DNA of 64,000 nt from positions 1 to 64,000 of the forward strand of contig CAVSMU010000003.1 of NCBI GenBank assembly GCA_963729075.1, written 5' to 3'. Of the stretch, positions 18,742 to 26,432 are shown piece by piece (within the stretch, counting starts at the first letter, position 1; each line of letters opens with the position of its first letter). The DNA is from WHSW01 sp963729075 (GTDB lineage Bacteria; Actinomycetota; Thermoleophilia; Solirubrobacterales; 70-9). Both the position numbers and the translations under genes were made by a program. The notes beneath the pieces were generated by a model. It saw only the letters and a program-made list of their open reading frames with translations, was not told the DNA's origin and searched no databases.

Positions 18742-19103
18742 CTCCAATCGAGCGCGCCCCTGCGCCACACGTAGATCAGCGCCACGAGGAGCAGCACCAC
18801 GAAGATCAGCACCTCGACGAGGACGAAGATCGAGTCCGCGGCGTTGATGATCACGCCGACCGGATACAGGAACACGACCTCGATGTCGAACAGGATGAAC
18901 AGCATCGCGACCATGTAGAAGCTGACGCCGAAGCGGAATGTCCTCGACACCTCGCTCGGCAGGCCGCACTCGTACGGGTCGACCTTCGATGGCCGCGCGC
19001 GGAGAACCTTGCGCCCGGCGATCGAGTTGAGCACCGCAAACGCACCGCCGACGAGAGCGCCGATGCCGACGAAGACGAGGACGGGGAGGTAGCTGCGCAG
19101 CAC
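18738..19103 (-). CDS. nuoA: NADH-quinone oxidoreductase subunit A
   Basis: 121-residue, three-helix subunit and first gene of the operon. It contains the conserved KVDPYECGLPSE loop, whose cysteine lies near the quinone cavity, and FYMVAMLFILFDIEVVFLYP. The GTG start at 19103 lacks a strong Shine-Dalgarno sequence. The operon promoter should lie in 19104-19215, a 112-bp divergent region with two hairpins; I could not pick a convincing -35/-10 pair. Confidence 0.95.
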   Translation of the reverse strand: MLRSYLPVLVFVGIGALVGGAFAVLNSIAGRKVLRARPSKVDPYECGLPSEVSRTFRFGVSFYMVAMLFILFDIEVVFLYPVGVIINAADSIFVLVEVLIFVVLLLVALIYVWRRGALDWR

Positions 19104-19151
19104 GCAGCCGGAGTTCTATCCCACCTTGTGCCTGGTTGCTACATAGTGATC

Positions 19152-19193
19152 TTCCGCATCAGAAAGCGGAAAACCCGACCCTCGCGGGCGGGT
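19152..19193. other. Two adjacent hairpins between nuoA and a divergent gene
   Basis: TTCCGC (19152-19157) pairs with GCGGAA (19166-19171). Immediately after, ACCCGACCC (19173-19181) pairs, with one bulge, with GGGCGGGT (19186-19193). They occupy the centre of the divergent promoter region. The GGAAAACCC at the joint resembles the repeat unit at 20149-20228. Could be operators, a transcript leader structure or a degenerate repeat copy. Confidence 0.4.
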
Positions 19194-19215
19194 ATGTGAG
19201 TGCTTTGATCCGTCG

Positions 19216-19653
19216 ATGGAGACCGCCCATCTGCTGATCGGGATCGCGGTCCTGGCGAGCAACCTGATCGCCGGCGTCTGGGGCGCGGTCGCCTGGCTTC
19301 GGGCCCGCCCGAGCGTGGTCTTCTGGTACCTGCTGCGGGTGGCCCAGGCGACCGTCGTGATCCAGGTCCTCGCCGGCTCGATCCTGCTGCTGCTCGGCGA
19401 CGAGGCGCCGGACGGGCTCCACTACGTCTATGGCACGCTCCCGGTGCTCGTCGCGCTGCTCGGAGAGGGCGCGCGCGCCGGGGCCGCCGAGCGCGAGCTC
19501 GCCGGCCTGGACTTCGACTCGCTCCCCGAGGCTCGACAGCGCCTGCTCGCGCTCGGCATCGTCCGCCGCGAGACGGGGATCATGACCGTCTCGACCCTCG
19601 TCGTGCTCTTCCTCGCACTGCGCGCGGCGGGCACGAGCGGCGGGCTGTTCTAG
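19216..19653 (+). CDS. Conserved membrane protein of unknown function
   Basis: 145 residues with about four hydrophobic segments: near 7-26 (IGIAVLASNLIAGVWGAVAW), 36-62 (FWYLLRVAQATVVIQVLAG...), 70-85 (HYVYGTLPVLVALLGE) and 125-139. A polar stretch (RAGAAERELAGLDFDSLPEA) lies before the last helix. ATG at 19216, divergent from nuoA. I do not recognise a named family. Position next to Complex I could mean a respiratory accessory role, but nothing in the sequence proves that. Confidence 0.7.
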   Translation: METAHLLIGIAVLASNLIAGVWGAVAWLRARPSVVFWYLLRVAQATVVIQVLAGSILLLLGDEAPDGLHYVYGTLPVLVALLGEGARAGAAERELAGLDFDSLPEARQRLLALGIVRRETGIMTVSTLVVLFLALRAAGTSGGLF

Positions 19654-19699
19654 CCCACCGGCGGTTGGCGCTGTCGGCGGCCGCGAGATACTGCGTTCG

Positions 19700-20098
19700 G
19701 TGTCGCAGGAGAACCTCGAGTCGTTCCACAGGGGCATGGACGCCTGGAACCGGGGCGACCTCGAGGCATGGCTCGAGTGGCTCCACCCCGAGGTCGAGTG
19801 GCACCCGAGCGCGGCGCTGGTCGAGGGGGGCGCGTATCACGGCCGCGAGGGCTCGCGGAGGTTCTGGAACGACATCGTGGGCGCTTTCGATGAGCTGGCG
19901 GCGGACTACGAGGAGATCCGCGACCTCGGCGACAGTGCGGTGCTCGGGCTGGGCCGGCTCCGCGGCCGCTCGAGGCAGGGCGTCCCGGTTGACATGGAGT
20001 ACGCGCTGCTGGTTCGCTTCCGCGATGGCCTCGCAGTCTGGGGTCGCTCCTGGTTTACGCACGCCCAGGCACTCGAGGCCGTCGGGGCGGAGGGGTAG
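19700..20098 (+). CDS. NTF2-like / SnoaL-fold protein
   Basis: 132 residues beginning SQENLESFHRGMDAWNRGDLEAWLEWLHPEVEWH, the standard opening of the SnoaL-like small alpha+beta barrel proteins. It continues with HGREGSRRFWNDIVGAFDEL and RFRDGLAVWGRSWFTHAQALEAVG. Members are isomerases, hydrolases or ligand-binding proteins; the substrate cannot be read from sequence. The GTG start at 19700 fits the family's start. A partial second copy of its C-terminus lies about 170 bp downstream. Confidence 0.8.
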   Translation: MSQENLESFHRGMDAWNRGDLEAWLEWLHPEVEWHPSAALVEGGAYHGREGSRRFWNDIVGAFDELAADYEEIRDLGDSAVLGLGRLRGRSRQGVPVDMEYALLVRFRDGLAVWGRSWFTHAQALEAVGAEG

Positions 20099-20148
20099 TC
20101 GGCGCCGAATGACACGAGCGAGTCGCTCTTGCACTGCGTGGAGGGCGT

Positions 20149-20257
20149 GGAAAACCCCGCTTTCGTCGCAACCGGGGAGACGAACGCGGAGTTGCCCTCA
20201 AATGGCGGGGAAAACCCCGCTTTCGTCGCTCGAACTACGACGCGCGCGGTGTTTTCC
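20149..20257. repeat. Short repeat units forming a large imperfect hairpin
   Basis: GGAAAACCCCGCTTTCGTCG occurs at 20149-20168 and exactly again at 20209-20228. An inverted, slightly changed form (CGACGCGCGCGGTGTTTTCC) is at 20238-20257. The second and third copies form a hairpin with 7, 4 and 5 paired bases around small internal loops and a 9-base loop. It sits between the NTF2 gene and the remnant of its paralogue. Looks like a small MITE or REP-type element. Confidence 0.6.
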
Positions 20258-20281
20258 ATGCCGGTCGGGCTCTCCGCCGCC

Positions 20282-20359
20282 CAGATCGCCCCAGCCGGTC
20301 ACGGCCGGTCGTGGTTCACTCACGCCGAGGCCCTCGAGGCCCTCGCCGCGGCGGAGTAG
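20282..20359 (+). pseudogene. Remnant of a second NTF2-like gene (C-terminus only)
   Basis: The frame ending at 20359 closes with HGRSWFTHAEALEALAAAE, nearly the same as the last residues of the intact upstream gene (GRSWFTHAQALEAVGAEG). Upstream in that frame is only repeat-derived sequence (ENPAFVA twice), without any NTF2 core. A tandem duplicate most likely lost its 5' part around the hairpin repeats. An open frame exists from ATG 20129 (76 codons) but I do not think it is a functional gene. Confidence 0.6.
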
Positions 20360-20368
20360 AGGAACCGC

Positions 20369-20884
20369 TCAGGATCCGAGCGGCCGGTAGTCGCCGCGGT
20401 AGAAGATCAGCGGGTCGCCCCCCTCGCCGCCTAGGTCGATGACGTCGCCGATGGCGATCTCGTGGTCGCCGCCGTCGTGGAGGTTGCGCAGGCGACACGC
20501 GATCCAGGCGACCGCGCCGTCGATCAGCGGCACACCCTGGCGCTCGACGTGCGAGACGTCGCGGAACTTCTCGGGGTGCGGCGCCTTGGTCGCGAACCCC
20601 CGGGCGAGGTCGGCCTGGTCGGCGGCGAGCACGCTGATGCCAAAGCGGCCCGCCTCGCGGACGCTGGTCAGCGTGCGCGAGCCACGGTCGAGGCACGCGA
20701 GCATCAGCGGCGGGTCGAGGGACAGCGAGGCGACCGCGTTCGCGGTCGCTCCGGCCGGCCCTTCGAAGCCGGTCGCCGAGACGATCGTCACTCCGGTCGG
20801 CAGGCGGGTCAGCGCGCGGCGGAAGTCGTCGGGGGTCGGCGCAGACAAGAGGGCGAAAAGTATGATGCCGCCGGTCTTGCGCAC
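20369..20884 (-). CDS. Flavin reductase family (FMN-binding) protein
   Basis: About 160-171 residues of the flavin-reductase-like split barrel. Motifs are FRRALTRLPTGVTIVSA, GATANAVASLSLDPPLML, GRFGISVLAADQ and HEIAIGDVIDL with YRGDYRPLG at the end. Such proteins use NAD(P)H to reduce FMN for partner monooxygenases or act on bound flavin. GTG at 20884 and TTG at 20848 are both possible starts. The frame is open further upstream through two repeat copies, which would add SEAKPSRGAVEPP tails, as in nuoD. Divergent from the cytochrome c gene. Confidence 0.85.
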   Translation of the reverse strand: MRKTGGIILFALLSAPTPDDFRRALTRLPTGVTIVSATGFEGPAGATANAVASLSLDPPLMLACLDRGSRTLTSVREAGRFGISVLAADQADLARGFATKAPHPEKFRDVSHVERQGVPLIDGAVAWIACRLRNLHDGGDHEIAIGDVIDLGGEGGDPLIFYRGDYRPLGS

Positions 20885-20901
20885 GCTTTGGCTCCCCAAA
20901 A

Positions 20902-20951
20902 AAGGCGGCTCAACGGCGCCGCGGCTCGGCTTCGCTTCGCTCCGCCTCACT
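20902..20951. repeat. 50-bp palindromic repeat, copy 2
   Basis: 49 of 50 bases equal copy 1 at 17393-17442. It has the same orientation relative to the minus-strand gene and the same in-frame reading (RRSEAKPSRGAVEPP) into the flavin reductase frame. It is directly followed by truncated copy 3, so here the element is in tandem. Confidence 0.8.
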
Positions 20952-20952
20952 A

Positions 20953-20987
20953 AAGGCGGCTCAACGGCGCCGCGGCTCGGCTTCGCT
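20953..20987. repeat. Palindromic repeat, copy 3 (truncated)
   Basis: The first 35 bases of the element (AAGGCGGCTCAACGG to GCTTCGCT) are identical to copy 2, then the match stops five bases before the cytochrome c GTG. The terminal CTCCGCCTCACT part is missing. Copy 3 fills the spot where the cytochrome gene's promoter or the charged start of its signal peptide would be expected. Confidence 0.75.
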
Positions 20988-20991
20988 CTCG

Positions 20992-21348
20992 GTGGCGGCA
21001 ATCGCGGCGGCGCTGGTGCTGGGTGCCTGCGGCACGGAGGGCATCGAGGTCGCCGACGACGATCCGAACTACGACGGCGCGGTGCTCTTCTCCGAGCGCT
21101 GCTCGGGGTGCCACACGATGGACGTCGTCGGCGCGCAGGGGTCGGCGAACCGCACCCTGCGCAACCAGGGGCCGAACCTCGACGAGCGCACCGAGTCCGT
21201 CGAGGACGTCCTCTACGCCATCCGCAACGGGGGCTTCTCGGGGGCGATCATGCCCCAGAACATCCTCGTCGGCGACGAGGCGCAGGCCGTCGCGGAGTTC
21301 GTCGCCGAGTACGCGGGCTCCGAAGTCGACCGCCCGGCGTCGCCGTAG
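20992..21348 (+). CDS. Lipoprotein cytochrome c, class I, single heme
   Basis: 118 residues. AALVLGAC|GTEG is a lipobox, so the mature protein is probably anchored outside the membrane through Cys13. CSGCH near residue 45 binds heme covalently, and the Met of GAIMPQN is the likely distal ligand. Small cytochromes of this type carry electrons to terminal oxidases. The GTG start gives an unusually short signal with no positive charges; the repeat just upstream may have replaced the native 5' end. No other start exists in frame before a stop. Confidence 0.8.
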   Translation: MAAIAAALVLGACGTEGIEVADDDPNYDGAVLFSERCSGCHTMDVVGAQGSANRTLRNQGPNLDERTESVEDVLYAIRNGGFSGAIMPQNILVGDEAQAVAEFVAEYAGSEVDRPASP

Positions 21349-21375
21349 GCGGGAGCGATCCAGCAAACTGAGCCC

Positions 21376-22647
21376 GTGCTCGACCTGCGGGCAATCCGCG
21401 ACGATCCGGCGGCGGCCCGGGCGGCCCTTGGTCGCCGCGGCGCCGCAGAGCAACTCGACGAGCTGCTCGCCCTTGACGCCAGGCGCCGCGAGCTGCTGCC
21501 GGAGACCGAGGGGCGGCGCGCGCAGCAGAACCAGGCCTCCGAGGAGATCGCGGCGCGAAAGCGCGCGGGCGAGGATGCCACGGAGCTGATCGAGCGGATG
21601 AAGGCGGTCTCCGCCGAGCTCAAGGAGATGCAGGCGGAGCTGGCGGAGGTCGAGCAGCGCCGCGACGCGCTCGCCGCGACCCTCCCCAACTTCCCCCATC
21701 CCGAGGCCCCCGAGGGGGGCGAGGACGATGCCGTGGTGCTCCGCCAGGTCGGCGAGCCGCCGACCTTCGAGTTCGAGGTCCGAGACCACCTGGAGCTCGG
21801 GGTCGAGCACGGCTGGATCGACGTCGAGCAGGCGGCCGCCGCATCCGGCTCCCGGTTCGCCTACCTGCTCGGCGATCTGGTCATGGTCGAGCTGGCCCTG
21901 ATTCGCTTCGCGGTCGACCTCCTGCGAGCCGAGGGCTTCGAGCCGGTCGTGCCGCCGGTGCTCGTCCGCGAAGGACCGCTCTACGGCACCGGGTACTTCC
22001 CCGCCGAGCGGGAGATGATCTACGCGGTCGAGCGCGACGAGCTGTTCCTGATCGGCACGTCCGAGGTGCCGCTGGGCGCGCTGCACGCCGACCAGATCCT
22101 CGAGGCGGGCGAGTTGCCGCGCCGCTACGCGGGCATCTCGACCTGCTTCCGGCGCGAGGCGGGGGCAGCGGGCAAGGATACCCGCGGGATCTTCCGCGTC
22201 CACCAGTTCGAAAAGGTCGAGATGTTCTCGTTCGTCGAGCCCGACGGCTCGGGCGCCGAGCACGAGCGCATCCTCGCGATCGAAGAGCGGATCCTGAGCG
22301 CCCTCGAGATCCCCTACCGGGTGGTCGAGATCGCGATCGGCGACCTCGGCGCCCCCGCGGCGCGCAAGTTCGACTGCGAGGCCTGGATCCCGAGCCAGGA
22401 CCGCTACCGCGAGGTGACCTCATGCTCGAACACGACCGACTACCAGGCGCGCCGCCTCGGCGTTCGCTTCCGGCCCGAGCCCGACGCGGCGCCCGAGGTC
22501 CTCCACACGCTCAACGGGACCGCCACCGCGGTCGGCCGCACGCTCATCGCGCTGATCGAGAACGGCCAGCAGGCCGACGGCTCCGTCGTGCTGCCCGCTG
22601 CCCTGATCGAGGCGGGGGCCCCGGAGCGGATCGGCGACAGCGGGTAG
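21376..22647 (+). CDS. serS: Seryl-tRNA synthetase
   Basis: 423-residue class II synthetase, the usual size. N-terminal coiled-coil arm is about residues 25-105 (LLALDARRRELLPETEGRRAQQ...). Motif 2 is GISTCFRREAGAAGKDTRGIFRVHQFEKVE and motif 3 is LNGTATAVGRTLIALIENGQ. TSEVPL is the serine-binding TxE-type element. It starts GTG at 21376 (VLDLRAIRDDPAAAR). Charges tRNA-Ser. Complete; nearest neighbours look unrelated. Confidence 0.97.
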   Translation: MLDLRAIRDDPAAARAALGRRGAAEQLDELLALDARRRELLPETEGRRAQQNQASEEIAARKRAGEDATELIERMKAVSAELKEMQAELAEVEQRRDALAATLPNFPHPEAPEGGEDDAVVLRQVGEPPTFEFEVRDHLELGVEHGWIDVEQAAAASGSRFAYLLGDLVMVELALIRFAVDLLRAEGFEPVVPPVLVREGPLYGTGYFPAEREMIYAVERDELFLIGTSEVPLGALHADQILEAGELPRRYAGISTCFRREAGAAGKDTRGIFRVHQFEKVEMFSFVEPDGSGAEHERILAIEERILSALEIPYRVVEIAIGDLGAPAARKFDCEAWIPSQDRYREVTSCSNTTDYQARRLGVRFRPEPDAAPEVLHTLNGTATAVGRTLIALIENGQQADGSVVLPAALIEAGAPERIGDSG

Positions 22648-22685
22648 CGTGAGCTCGAGTACCGAACCGAAGGAAGGGAGGATCC

Positions 22686-22979
22686 GTGCCCACCTACGTA
22701 GTGCTCGTCAACTGGACGGAGCAAGGGGTCGCCGGCTTCGCGGGGACCACGGAGCGGGTCGACCACGAGGCCGAGATTCGCAAGCGAGCCGGCGTCGAGC
22801 TGAAGGAGATCTACTGGACCCAGGGGCCGTATGACCTGGTCGCCCTGATCGAGGCGCCCGACGATGAGAGCATCGCCGCCGCGATGCTCGGTGTCGCGGC
22901 GAACGGCAACTCGCGCACGACGACGCTGCGCGCCTTCAACCGCGAGGAGTACGAGTCGATCGTCGCGAAGGTGACCTGA
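22686..22979 (+). CDS. GYD-domain protein
   Basis: 97 residues matching the GYD family of small dimeric alpha/beta-barrel proteins, with MPTYVVLVNWTEQGVAGFAGT, the characteristic EIYWTQGPYDLVALIEAPDDE block and a SRTTTLRAF strand. No biochemical role is established. GTG start at 22686 with GGGAGG just upstream. It ends five bases before the convergent cyclase gene. Confidence 0.85.
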   Translation: MPTYVVLVNWTEQGVAGFAGTTERVDHEAEIRKRAGVELKEIYWTQGPYDLVALIEAPDDESIAAAMLGVAANGNSRTTTLRAFNREEYESIVAKVT

Positions 22980-22983
22980 CGCG

Positions 22984-23688
22984 CTAGACCGGCACCAGCG
23001 CGAGCACCCGCGCCGGGGCGCCCGACCCGCCCTGCAGCGGCACGGCGCCGATCACGATCGTCGCACCGCGCGGCGGCAGCCGGTCGAGGTTCACCAGCCC
23101 CTCGAGGTGCCAGAGGCCCGCGGGCAGGGTCCGGTGGTGCACGGGGAAGCCGCTCGCCGCGCCGGCGTCGACGCTGAGCGTGTCGATACCGATCCCCGCG
23201 ACGCCGCGCTCGACGATCAGCGATGCGGCCTCGGGATCGAGTCCCGGGAACCGCAGCTCCCCGTGACCGGAGCCGCCGAGCAGGCGCTCCGCATCGTCGC
23301 GATGGCGGTCCCAGCCCGTGCAGACCAGCACCGCGCCGTCTTCGGGCAGGCGTCCGTTGGCGGCCTCGAAGCCCTCGATCTCGGCAACGCCGACCGCGTG
23401 CCCCGGGTCGCGCTCGCAGGCTTCGCGCGCGTCGATCACCGCCGCCTCGACGACGAGCTCGGCGGCGGTGAACGAGTCGACCGTGCGGCCGTCACGCGCG
23501 AAGTGCGCGGGAGCGTCCATGTGCGTCCCGGCGTGCTCGGGGGTGCGGAGGACGCGCCCGAACCAGCCGTCGACGGCGATCTCGCCGACCGTCTCGGTCG
23601 CGAACGCGTCCGACCCGGGCCAGAGCACCGTGTCCGGCCCGAGCGGTTGGCTCAGCTCGACTACTCCGGCTCGAGCTCCAGCGAGCAC
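22984..23688 (-). CDS. Cyclase family (kynurenine-formamidase-like) metal hydrolase
   Basis: About 234 residues. The metal-binding signature EHAGTHMDAPAHF near residue 50 identifies the cyclase/KynB family of Mn/Zn hydrolases. Also seen are VVELSQPLGPDT at the start, VLVCTGWDRH and GVAGIGIDTLSVDAG. True substrates range from N-formylkynurenine to cyclic amides. GTG at 23688 overlaps the end of msrB by 28 bases, so the pair is probably one transcript. No other kynurenine gene is nearby, so a specific name is not justified. Confidence 0.85.
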   Translation of the reverse strand: MLAGARAGVVELSQPLGPDTVLWPGSDAFATETVGEIAVDGWFGRVLRTPEHAGTHMDAPAHFARDGRTVDSFTAAELVVEAAVIDAREACERDPGHAVGVAEIEGFEAANGRLPEDGAVLVCTGWDRHRDDAERLLGGSGHGELRFPGLDPEAASLIVERGVAGIGIDTLSVDAGAASGFPVHHRTLPAGLWHLEGLVNLDRLPPRGATIVIGAVPLQGGSGAPARVLALVPV

Positions 23689-24053
23689 GAGTTGATGCAG
23701 TAGCGAAGACCGGTGGGGTGCGGCCCGTCGTCGAACACGTGGCCGAGGTGACTCCCGCAGCGGCTGCAGTTGACCTCGGTGCGCCGCATGAAGAAGCTGC
23801 GGTCCTCCTCGGTCGCCACCGCCTCGCCGTCCGCGGGCTCGTAGAAGCTCGGCCATCCGGTCCCGGAGTCGAACTTCGTGTCGGAGCTGAACAGCTCCTG
23901 GCCGCATGCGCGGCAGCGATAGACGCCGTCGTCCTTGCTGTCCCAGTAGGCGCCGGTGAACGCCCGCTCGGTCCCCTTCTCGCGCAGCACGTGGTACTCC
24001 TCGGGTGACAGCTCCTCCCGCCACTGCTGCTCGCTCTTCTCAACCTTGTCCAT
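23661..24053 (-). CDS. msrB: Peptide-methionine (R)-S-oxide reductase
   Basis: 130 residues. Reduces methionine R-sulfoxide in proteins using thioredoxin. The zinc pairs CRAC and CSRC are present, with FDSGTGWPSFYEP and the catalytic end RYCINSCSLEL. The start ATG at 24053 is preceded by AGGAG; an upstream in-frame ATG at 24113 lacks homology. First gene of a two-gene unit with the cyclase, divergent from the thioesterase. Confidence 0.95.
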   Translation of the reverse strand: MDKVEKSEQQWREELSPEEYHVLREKGTERAFTGAYWDSKDDGVYRCRACGQELFSSDTKFDSGTGWPSFYEPADGEAVATEEDRSFFMRRTEVNCSRCGSHLGHVFDDGPHPTGLRYCINSCSLELEPE

Positions 24054-24077
24054 GTCGTCTCCTAGGTTACGCGGTCG

Positions 24078-24897
24078 ATGAACTCCCACTTCTATGTCTT
24101 CGATGGGGGTCATTTCGTTTCATCCGAGCTCACGCGGGGGCCATGGGACGCCCGACGCCCAGCATGCCGGGCCGCCGGCCGCCCTGCTCGCCCGGGCGCT
24201 CGAGCGCTGCCCGAGCCCGGCTGACCCCGAGGCGCCCTGGCAGATCGGGCGCGTCACGTTCGAGATCCTGCGCTCGGTCCCGATCGCGCCGCTGACGGTG
24301 AGCGCCGAGGTCGTCCGCGCGGGGCGCAGCGTCGAGCTGCTCTCCGCCTCCCTCGCCGACGAGCGGGGAGAGCTGATTCGCGCCTCGGCCTGGCGCATCG
24401 CCGCGCGCGGGGTCGACCTCCCCGCCGGCCTCGCGAGCGAGGAGTCGGCAAGCCCCGCCCGCGGCGAGGCGCCGCTGCCGGGGCCGGCCGCGGGCGCCGA
24501 GGAGGCGTTCTTCGCCACCGGCCACGACGTCGGCTACCACACGGGCATGGAGTACCGGTTCCTGCGCGGGCGCTTTCTCGAGCCGGGCCCGGCGACCGTC
24601 TGGATGCGGATGCGCCATCCGCTGGTGGCCGGCGAGCGCCCGTCGCCGCTCCAGCGGGTGCTGATCGCGGCGGACTCCGGCAACGGCGTCAGCGCGACGC
24701 TCGACTGGTCGCGCTACCTGTTCATCAACGTCGACCTCAGCGTCCACCTGCATCGCCTGCCGGCCGGGGAGTGGGTCTGCCTCGAAGCGGTCACGATCCC
24801 GGAGCCGACCGGCGTCGGGCTCGCCGACACGGCGGTTCACGACGAGCGCGGCCCGCTCGGCCGGGCGCTTCAGACGCTGCTGGTGCGCGAGCGTTGA
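24078..24897 (+). CDS. Acyl-CoA thioesterase-like (double hotdog) protein, one frameshift
   Basis: The ATG at 24078 opens NSHFYVFDGGHFVSSELTRG. At 24150 one extra G breaks the frame inside the family motif; removing it gives GPWDPDAQHAGPPAALL, a close match to the thioesterase-family signature. The rest is intact: an N-terminal hotdog (FEILRSVPIAPLTVSAEVVR), a middle linker, and a second hotdog (VWMRMRHPLVAGE... ADSGNGVSATLDW... NVDLSVHLHR). Total length is 3n+1. About 272 residues. Members hydrolyse or bind acyl-CoA; substrate unknown. Confidence 0.8.
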
Positions 24898-24939
24898 GCC
24901 TCGCATTCAGGCCCCGGGCGGCGTTACGCTCTACCCCGG

Positions 24940-25566
24940 ATGGGGGAGTCGGTAAGCATCGTCTTGGCCGACGACCACGCGGTCGTCCGCAGCGCCCTGC
25001 GCCTCCTGCTGGAGGCAGAACCGGACCTCGAGGTGGTGGCCGAGGCGGGCGACATCGAGTCGACCGTCCGCTACGTGCGCGGGCACAAGCCCGACGTACT
25101 GGTCCTCGACCTGAACATGCCAAGCGGCCGGTCCCTCGGCGCCGTGCCGGAGATGCTCGAGGCGTCGCCCGGGACTTCGGTCGTGGTGCTGACGATGGAG
25201 ACGGACCCCTCATACGCCCGCGAGGCGATCCAGACCGGGGTGCTGGGCTACGTGCTCAAGGAGGCGGTCGACGAGGAGCTGGTCAGCGCCGTCCGGCTCG
25301 CCTCGGCCGGTAAGACCTACCTGCAGCCGGAGCTGGGCGCAAAGCTCGCCGCCGGTGCAGGCGAGTTGGCCGACGGCCTCTCCGAGCGCGAGCTCGAGAT
25401 CGTGCGGCTGATCGCACTCGGCCACACGAACACCGAGATCGCCGAGCAGCTCTTCCTCAGCGTCCGCACGGTCGAGTCCCACCGCGCGCACGTGCAGCAG
25501 AAGCTGAAGCTCAACAAGCGCTCGGACCTGGTTCGCTACGCGCTCGAGCGCGGCCTGCTCGACTAG
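24940..25566 (+). CDS. NarL/FixJ-type response regulator
   Basis: 208 residues. The receiver domain has the acidic pair in VLADDHAVV, the phosphorylated Asp in DVLVLDLNMP, the Thr in VVVLTMETD and the Lys in YVLKEA. The LuxR-type HTH is LSERELEIVRLIALGHTNTEIAEQLFLSVRTVESHRAHV. No histidine kinase is adjacent, so it is an orphan here. It ends tail-to-tail with the SDR gene, overlapping four bases. Confidence 0.92.
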   Translation: MGESVSIVLADDHAVVRSALRLLLEAEPDLEVVAEAGDIESTVRYVRGHKPDVLVLDLNMPSGRSLGAVPEMLEASPGTSVVVLTMETDPSYAREAIQTGVLGYVLKEAVDEELVSAVRLASAGKTYLQPELGAKLAAGAGELADGLSERELEIVRLIALGHTNTEIAEQLFLSVRTVESHRAHVQQKLKLNKRSDLVRYALERGLLD

Positions 25567-26432
25567 CGCTCGACCGCCGGGCGCGACCGCTCGGCCTCGG
25601 CCTCGATCCGCTCGGCGCGCTCGATGAGCTCGCGCACCCGCCGATCGCGGACCATGCCCGCCTCCATGAGCGGGTTGAGGATCCCGCGCAGGGCCGAGTA
25701 GAGCGCGTACCAGCGCGGCACCACCACCCGCGGGGCCCGGCGCTCGATCCCGTCGACGAGGCGCTCGGCGACCAGCGCCGGGCTGATCCGCCGCATCACG
25801 AACCCGGGCGCCAGGTCCTCGAGCCCGGTGGCGACGGGATCGGTGAACGCGTCGCGGACCATCTTGGTGTCGGCGAACCCGGGATAGACCACCGTGACCC
25901 CGGCGCCGTGGGGCGCGAGCTCGACGCGCAGCGCCCGGCCGAGTTGCTCGACCGCCGCCTTGCTGACCGCGTAGGGGCTCGCGAGCGCCCCGTTGGCGAA
26001 CGCGTAGACCGAGGAGACGATGACCACCTGACCCCCGCGCGTCGCGACCTGGGGCAGGGCGGCATGAACGGTGCGATACACGCCGAGCAGGTCGATCTCG
26101 ACCACGCGCTCGAACGCATCCGGATCCATCGACGCGATCGTCCGAAGTGGCGGTGCGACGCCGGCGTTCGCTACGACGACGTCGAGGGCACCGAACCGCT
26201 CCACCGTGGCCGCGACCGCGTCGTCGACGGAGTCGCGGTCGGTCGCGTCGCCGGCCAGCGCGAGCGTCCGCTCGCCGATGCCCGCCGCCGCGGCACCGAC
26301 CTCGTCGGAGTCGAGGTCGGTGAGCGTGACCGATGCGCCCCGGGCGTGCAGCAAGCGGGCGGTCTCGAGGCCGATCCCGCGCGCCGCTCCGGTCACGAGC
26401 GCGGTCCTGCCGGGGAGCGCAAAGGCGGTCAC
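25563..26432 (-). CDS. Short-chain dehydrogenase/reductase
   Basis: 289 residues. Classical SDR with TGAARGIGLE (cofactor), VVANAGVAPP, catalytic Ser in VSSVYAF and YAVSK (Tyr/Lys). About 60 C-terminal residues are rich in Arg and Glu (RRVRELIERAERIEAEAERSR), possibly a surface helix. GTG at 26432 overlaps the stop of the BrkB-like gene (GTGA), so the two are cotranscribed. Substrate unknown. Confidence 0.9.
   Translation of the reverse strand: MTAFALPGRTALVTGAARGIGLETARLLHARGASVTLTDLDSDEVGAAAAGIGERTLALAGDATDRDSVDDAVAATVERFGALDVVVANAGVAPPLRTIASMDPDAFERVVEIDLLGVYRTVHAALPQVATRGGQVVIVSSVYAFANGALASPYAVSKAAVEQLGRALRVELAPHGAGVTVVYPGFADTKMVRDAFTDPVATGLEDLAPGFVMRRISPALVAERLVDGIERRAPRVVVPRWYALYSALRGILNPLMEAGMVRDRRVRELIERAERIEAEAERSRPAVER

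Noticed and set aside
20129..20359. 76-codon plus-strand gene
   Set aside because: Its first part is repeat-derived and only the last 18 codons match a known protein end; treated as a remnant.
23661..23688. Frameshift fusion of msrB and the cyclase
   Set aside because: Both proteins have complete conserved ends; the 28-base overlap is an ordinary out-of-phase gene overlap.
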